This document shows, in pieces, positions 5,892-8,948 of a stretch of DNA of 8,948 nt. Numbering within the stretch: position 1 is the stretch's first letter; each line of letters starts with the position of its first letter. Under the pieces are notes generated by a model. The model did no database searches. It saw nothing but the letters and a program-made list of their open reading frames with translations, and was not told the origin of the DNA. The position numbers and the translations under genes were made by a program. The DNA is from Nitrosomonadales bacterium (GTDB taxonomy: Bacteria; Pseudomonadota; Gammaproteobacteria; Burkholderiales; Nitrosomonadaceae), in the NCBI GenBank assembly GCA_004525885.1, contig SPBV01000067.1:1-8948 (forward strand), read 5' to 3'.

Positions 5892-6617
5892 ATGGCCGGG
5901 CATAGCAAGTGGGCAAATATTAAACACAAGAAGGCCGTTACAGATGCCAAGCGTGGTAAAATTTTTACCCGAGCCATCAAGGAAATTACTGTTGCTGCGC
6001 GGCTAGGCGGGGGTGACATAGCGAGTAATCCACGATTGCGCCTAGCAGTCGAAAAAGCCTATGAGCAGAACATGCCGAAGGACAACATAGAGCGCGCGAT
6101 AAAGCGTGGTAGCGGGGGTCTGGAGGGTGTAAATTACGAAGAAGCTCGTTATGAAGGGTATGGTATTGACGGTGCAGCGGTTGTGGTAGATTGTATGACG
6201 GATAATCGGGTACGAACCGTTGCGGATGTTCGACACGCTTTTACCAAGCATAGTGGCAACCTTGGAGCGGATGGCTCGGTTCTGTTTTTGTTTAAGCATT
6301 GCGGGCAACTTTTTTTTGCCCCTGGCATCAACGAAGACAAACTTATGGAAGCTGCACTAGAAACAGGTGCCGAGGATGTAATCAACAACGATGATGGTAG
6401 TATTGAAGTGATTACTCCACCGTATGAATTTATTACTATTAAAGCTGCTTTGGAGAAGTTGGGTTTCAAGGCCGAGCTCGCTACAGTGACAATGAAGCCG
6501 GACAATGAAGTCATATTGACAGGTGACAATGCGGTAAAAATGCAAAAGTTACTGGATGCACTGGAAAATATCGATGATGTACAGGAAGTTTTTACTTCTG
6601 CAGTGATTGAGAGTTAG
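5892..6617 (+). CDS. yebC: YebC/PmpR family protein (TACO1 homologue)
   Basis: A cytosolic protein of 241 residues, the usual family length. It opens with MAGHSKWANIKHKKAVTDAK, the family signature, then RGKIFTRAIKEITVAARLGG and NMPKDNIERAIKRGSG. The middle shows YEGYGIDGAAVVVDCMTDNR and the KHSGNLGADGSV segment; all three domains appear present. Family members have been described as DNA-binding regulators (PmpR) and, like mitochondrial TACO1, as translation factors; recent work links some to ribosome passage through proline-rich stretches. The start is fixed by the MAGHSKW motif, though the ribosome site (ATAGG) is weak. It precedes ruvC by 23 nt from stop to the proposed ATT start and is probably co-transcribed with ruvCAB, a widespread arrangement. 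Confidence 0.96.
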   Translation: MAGHSKWANIKHKKAVTDAKRGKIFTRAIKEITVAARLGGGDIASNPRLRLAVEKAYEQNMPKDNIERAIKRGSGGLEGVNYEEARYEGYGIDGAAVVVDCMTDNRVRTVADVRHAFTKHSGNLGADGSVLFLFKHCGQLFFAPGINEDKLMEAALETGAEDVINNDDGSIEVITPPYEFITIKAALEKLGFKAELATVTMKPDNEVILTGDNAVKMQKLLDALENIDDVQEVFTSAVIES

Positions 6618-6631
6618 TTTTTCATCTAAAT

Positions 6632-6636
6632 AGGTG
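6632..6636 (+). promoter_or_regulatory. Ribosome binding site for the proposed ATT start of ruvC
   Basis: AGGTG lies 4 nt before ATT 6641 and matches the GGAGGTG core of the Shine-Dalgarno consensus. An in-frame TGA at 6635-6637 overlaps it and closes the frame upstream, so initiation must occur after this point. Confidence 0.5.
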
Positions 6637-6640
6637 ACAT

Positions 6641-7159
6641 ATTCGCATTCTAGGTATAGATCCCGGCTTGCGCATAACTGGTTTTGGGGCGATCGATAAG
6701 ACTGGCAATAAGTTAACTTATGTCAGTAGCGGTCGTATCAAAACGTTAGATGTTGAGCTGCCATTACGTCTGAAATCAATCATGGATAGCCTCAATGAGG
6801 TTATTGCGCAGCATCATCCTGATCAGATTGCTGTGGAACAAGTATTCGTTAACATTAATCCAAAGTCTACGCTGATGCTCGGGCAAGCACGTGGTGCGGC
6901 AATTTGTGCAGCCGTATTAAATAATATTTTTGTTGCCGAATATACCGCACTGCAAATTAAACAAGCAGTTGTTGGCAATGGTCATGCAAAAAAAGAGCAA
7001 GTTCAGGAAATGGTGAAGCGATTATTAGGCCTTTCTAGCAGGCCTGGTACGGATGCAGCAGACGCTCTTGCTTGTGCTATTTGTCATGCTCATGGTGGGA
7101 TGGGGTTAGGTAAAACATCAACAGAAGGTTACAGCATGAAACGCGGAAGATTGGTATGA
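6641..7159 (+). CDS. ruvC: Holliday-junction resolvase RuvC (apparent ATT start)
   Basis: A dimeric Mg2+-dependent endonuclease that cuts Holliday junctions after RuvAB branch migration. It has 172 residues from ATT 6641. Counting from there, the catalytic acids are Asp7 (RILGIDPGLRITGFG), Glu66 (AVEQVF), Asp138 and Asp141 (DAADALACAICHAH), in E. coli spacing. The NINPKSTLMLGQARGAA segment is typical. The frame has a stop at 6635-6637, then CAT, then ATT CGC ATT; there is no ATG, GTG or TTG until TTG 6668, which would remove the first catalytic Asp. So either ATT is used (as in infC of E. coli) or one base is missing: a G between 6640 and 6641 would restore ATG-ATT-CGC. The stop overlaps the ruvA start in ATGA, indicating coupled translation. 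Confidence 0.9.
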   Translation: MRILGIDPGLRITGFGAIDKTGNKLTYVSSGRIKTLDVELPLRLKSIMDSLNEVIAQHHPDQIAVEQVFVNINPKSTLMLGQARGAAICAAVLNNIFVAEYTALQIKQAVVGNGHAKKEQVQEMVKRLLGLSSRPGTDAADALACAICHAHGGMGLGKTSTEGYSMKRGRLV

Positions 7160-7740
7160 TTGGTAGATTAACGGGTTTGTTGTTGGAAAAACAGCCACCG
7201 TTGGTAGTAGTTGATGTGCAGGGAATGGGATATGAAGTCAATGTGCCGATGAGTACATTCTATAACCTGCCGGCCATAGGCGTTAAAATTACACTTCATA
7301 CTCATCTCGTAGTGCGGGAGGACGCGCACTTATTGTTCGGTTTTGCGACTGAGGATGAACGGAAAGGCTTTCGCCACCTCGTAAAAATTTCTGGTGTAGG
7401 AGCAAGAACTGCGTTAGCCGTTTTGTCAGGCTTAAGTGTGACTGATTTGCACCAGGCGGTGGCAGCCCAAGATAGTAGACAGATTATCAGGGTTCCTGGA
7501 ATTGGTAAAAAAACTGCAGAGCGTTTGCTGCTGGAATTACGTGACAAACTCAGTTTTGACATGATTAGTACTGATAGCTCTATATCTTCTTCAAAAGTAA
7601 ATAGTGACGTACTCAATGCTCTGTTATCATTAGGTTATAATGAACGCGAAGCCAGTTGGGCAACTAAACAGTTAACCTCAGATGTTACCGTGTCCGAAGG
7701 GATACGACAGGCACTTAAACTTCTGTCAAAGGAAAGGTAG
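7156..7740 (+). CDS. ruvA: Holliday-junction DNA helicase subunit RuvA
   Basis: The junction-binding subunit of the RuvAB branch-migration complex; tetramers hold the four-way junction and load RuvB rings. It has 194 residues, normal for the family. Domain I is an OB fold (MIGRLTGLLLEKQPPLVVVD, then GMGYEVNVP and LVVREDAHLLFGF to about residue 63). Domain II has two helix-hairpin-helix motifs: ISGVGARTA near 78-86 and VPGIGKKTAERLLLELRDKL near 113-132. A variable Ser-rich linker (about 137-149) leads to domain III (DVLNALLSLGYNEREA, residue 151 onward), which contacts RuvB. Its ATG overlaps the ruvC stop by 4 nt and has a GGAAG site upstream. Its end carries GGAAAGG (7731-7737), a strong ribosome site aimed at a tiny ORF rather than directly at ruvB. 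Confidence 0.97.
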   Translation: MIGRLTGLLLEKQPPLVVVDVQGMGYEVNVPMSTFYNLPAIGVKITLHTHLVVREDAHLLFGFATEDERKGFRHLVKISGVGARTALAVLSGLSVTDLHQAVAAQDSRQIIRVPGIGKKTAERLLLELRDKLSFDMISTDSSISSSKVNSDVLNALLSLGYNEREASWATKQLTSDVTVSEGIRQALKLLSKER

Positions 7741-7741
7741 C

Positions 7742-7774
7742 GTGGGTATTAATCCTGTATTGCTGAATGATTGA
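7742..7774 (+). CDS. Putative 10-codon leader ORF overlapping the ruvB start
   Basis: GTG 7742 to TGA 7774 encodes MGINPVLLND. It begins 1 nt after the ruvA stop and has a strong ribosome site, GGAAAGG at 7731-7737, 4 nt before GTG. Its stop lies just past ruvB's ATG (7767), which has no clear site of its own. This is the layout of a coupling minicistron. It could also be chance, or the relic of an older ruvB start. The peptide itself is not expected to have a function. Confidence 0.3.
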   Translation: MGINPVLLND

Positions 7775-8804
7775 GACTGATCGATTAATAACTGCCACGC
7801 CCACCTCTTCTCAGGAAGAAGCCATGGAGTTAGCCTTGCGCCCGAAGCGTTTGGACGAATACGTTGGCCAGGAAAAGATTCGTGGACAGTTGCAGATATT
7901 TATCGAGGCAGCAAGGAATCGCAAGGAAGCGCTCGCTCACGTGTTATTATATGGCCCCCCGGGCTTAGGCAAGACTACACTCGCACATATTATTGCAAGA
8001 GAAATGGGGGTGAACCTACGTCATACTTCTGGTCCAGTGCTGGAGCGTCCTGGCGACTTGGCAGCACTTCTAACCAATCTTGATCCAAACGATGTACTAT
8101 TTATTGATGAAATCCATCGTCTTTCTCCGGTGGTGGAGGAGATTCTCTATCCCGCGTTGGAGGATTATCAACTTGACATCATGATTGGTGAAGGCCCCGC
8201 AGCACGCTCGGTTAAACTCGACTTGCCTCCATTTACTTTAGTAGGGGCGACTACTCGTGCTGGCATGCTGACCAATCCGTTACGTGATCGCGTTGGTATT
8301 GTTTCTCGTCTGGAGTTTTATTCCGCTGAAGAGCTCACCAGAATCGTGACGCGTTCAGCAGGTGTACTGAAAGTGGAAATTTCTCCTAATGGCGCAACAG
8401 AAATTGCTCTTCGCTCACGTGGAACGCCGCGGATTGTTAATAGACTCTTGCGCCGAGTACGAGATTTTGCTGAGGTCAAAGCTGAGGGGCATATCAACCG
8501 AACCGTGGCAGATGCTGCCTTAGTTATGCTTGATGTGGACAGTATTGGCCTTGATGTGATGGACAGAAAATTACTTCTGTCCGTGATAGAAAAGTTCGAC
8601 GGCGGCCCGGTTGGAGTAGACAATCTCGCTGCGGCTATCAGTGAGGAGCGAGACACTATAGAAGATGTATTAGAGCCATATCTGATACAGCAGGGTTTTC
8701 TGAAACGTACGCCACGTGGACGCATGGCCACGACTATTGCCTACCAACACTTTGGAATAGCATTAAAAAACGGATTGAGCAACGATCTGTGGGAAGAAAA
8801 ATGA
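7767..8804 (+). CDS. ruvB: Holliday-junction DNA helicase motor RuvB
   Basis: The AAA+ ATPase of the RuvAB complex; hexameric rings pump DNA through the RuvA-held junction. It has 345 residues, full length. After an N-terminal segment (ALRPKRLDEYVGQEKIRGQL at 23-42) come Walker A GPPGLGKTT (63-71), Walker B LFIDE (111-115) in LFIDEIHRLSP, sensor 1 in VGATTRAG (159-166) and the arginine-finger segment NPLRDRVG (170-177). Sensor 2 lies in RGTPRIVNRLLRRVRDFA. The C-terminal winged helix contains GGPVGVDNLAAAISEERDTI and ends near GFLKRTPRGRMAT. ATG 7767 fits the family N-terminus (MIETDRLI; E. coli MIEADRLI) but lacks a Shine-Dalgarno sequence. It follows ruvA by 26 nt, a gap filled by a short ORF that may couple translation. 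Confidence 0.97.
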   Translation: MIETDRLITATPTSSQEEAMELALRPKRLDEYVGQEKIRGQLQIFIEAARNRKEALAHVLLYGPPGLGKTTLAHIIAREMGVNLRHTSGPVLERPGDLAALLTNLDPNDVLFIDEIHRLSPVVEEILYPALEDYQLDIMIGEGPAARSVKLDLPPFTLVGATTRAGMLTNPLRDRVGIVSRLEFYSAEELTRIVTRSAGVLKVEISPNGATEIALRSRGTPRIVNRLLRRVRDFAEVKAEGHINRTVADAALVMLDVDSIGLDVMDRKLLLSVIEKFDGGPVGVDNLAAAISEERDTIEDVLEPYLIQQGFLKRTPRGRMATTIAYQHFGIALKNGLSNDLWEEK

Positions 8805-8820
8805 GGCATATACTGGAAAT

Positions 8821-8862
8821 ATGAAGATAGATTTTAAAACTAACTTGGCGCTAAACACTTGA
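8821..8862 (+). CDS. Putative 13-codon ORF overlapping the ybgC start
   Basis: ATG 8821 to TGA 8862 encodes MKIDFKTNLALNT. Its stop overlaps the only possible ybgC start in TTGA (8859-8862). The ribosome site is poor: GGAA is 2 nt upstream and GAGG about 14 nt. It repeats the arrangement seen before ruvB, which is why it is listed, but chance is a real possibility. Confidence 0.2.
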   Translation: MKIDFKTNLALNT

Positions 8863-8948
8863 CACTAGATGCCGCTTTCGTTCTTCCTGTTCGTGTCTAT
8901 TACCAAGACACAGATGCAGGAGGAGTAGTTTATCATTCAACATATCTC
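8859..8948 (+). CDS. ybgC: Tol-Pal-associated acyl-CoA thioesterase YbgC, N-terminal part
   Basis: The first 30 codons of a hot-dog-fold thioesterase; the rest lies beyond the window. PVRVYYQDTDAGGVVYHSTYL is the YbgC/4-hydroxybenzoyl-CoA thioesterase signature, with the catalytic Asp in DTDAGG and the conserved His after VVY. YbgC hydrolyses short acyl-CoAs and heads the ybgC-tolQRAB-pal cluster in many proteobacteria, so tolQ is the likely next gene. The frame is closed by TAA at 8841, and TTG 8859 is the only usual start codon before the conserved core. No Shine-Dalgarno sequence precedes it. The ruvB stop is 54 nt upstream, with no terminator between them, so it may be read from the ruv transcript. 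Confidence 0.9.
   Translation, partial: MTLDAAFVLPVRVYYQDTDAGGVVYHSTYL

Noticed and set aside
6042..6545. Minus-strand open frames of 62-126 codons opposite yebC
   Set aside because: yebC is fully recognisable on the plus strand; these frames show no domain or ribosome site.

Overview
The window looks like a betaproteobacterial chromosome, most likely an ammonia oxidiser of the Nitrosomonas/Nitrosospira group. This rests on the yebC-ruvC-ruvA-ruvB-ybgC order, a pilE-fimT-pilV-pilW minor pilin operon divergent from thiO, and a moderate, slightly AT-leaning composition. The genus is an inference from protein resemblance and gene order, not a database result. No mobile element, CRISPR array, tRNA or rRNA was seen.

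Layout: (1) 1-1974, minus strand: four type IV pilus (pseudo)pilin genes in transcription order pilE, fimT, pilV, pilW, tightly packed with overlapping stops and starts; pilW leaves the window. (2) 2223-3326, plus strand: thiO, a FAD-dependent glycine oxidase for thiamine synthesis, divergent from pilE. (3) 3529-5600: an accessory stretch of four small genes: a His/Lys-rich exported protein (minus), a zinc-binding GFA-family protein (plus), an exported SYLF/Ysc84 protein (minus) with a clear terminator, and an RcnB/CigR-like lipoprotein (minus). Three of the four products are exported to the envelope. (4) 5892-8948, plus strand: yebC, then ruvC, ruvA and ruvB for Holliday-junction branch migration and resolution, then the start of ybgC, the thioesterase gene that normally opens the tol-pal cluster.

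How the genes work together: the pilin block supplies minor pilins that prime and cap type IV pili and should continue to pilX/pilY1 beyond position 1. RuvA and RuvB form the branch-migration motor and RuvC cuts the junction. The accessory stretch has no proven shared function; metal binding or envelope stress is a guess from His-rich, Cys-rich and RcnB-like sequences.

I do not see a defence system or other clearly new multi-gene system. The points most worth a second look are at the translation-start level. ruvC has no ATG/GTG/TTG start that keeps its catalytic Asp and seems to start at ATT. ruvB and ybgC lack good ribosome sites of their own, and each is entered through a tiny upstream ORF whose stop overlaps its start codon. 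The His/Lys-rich secreted protein and a perfect DnaA-box sequence inside a dyad ahead of yebC are further candidates.
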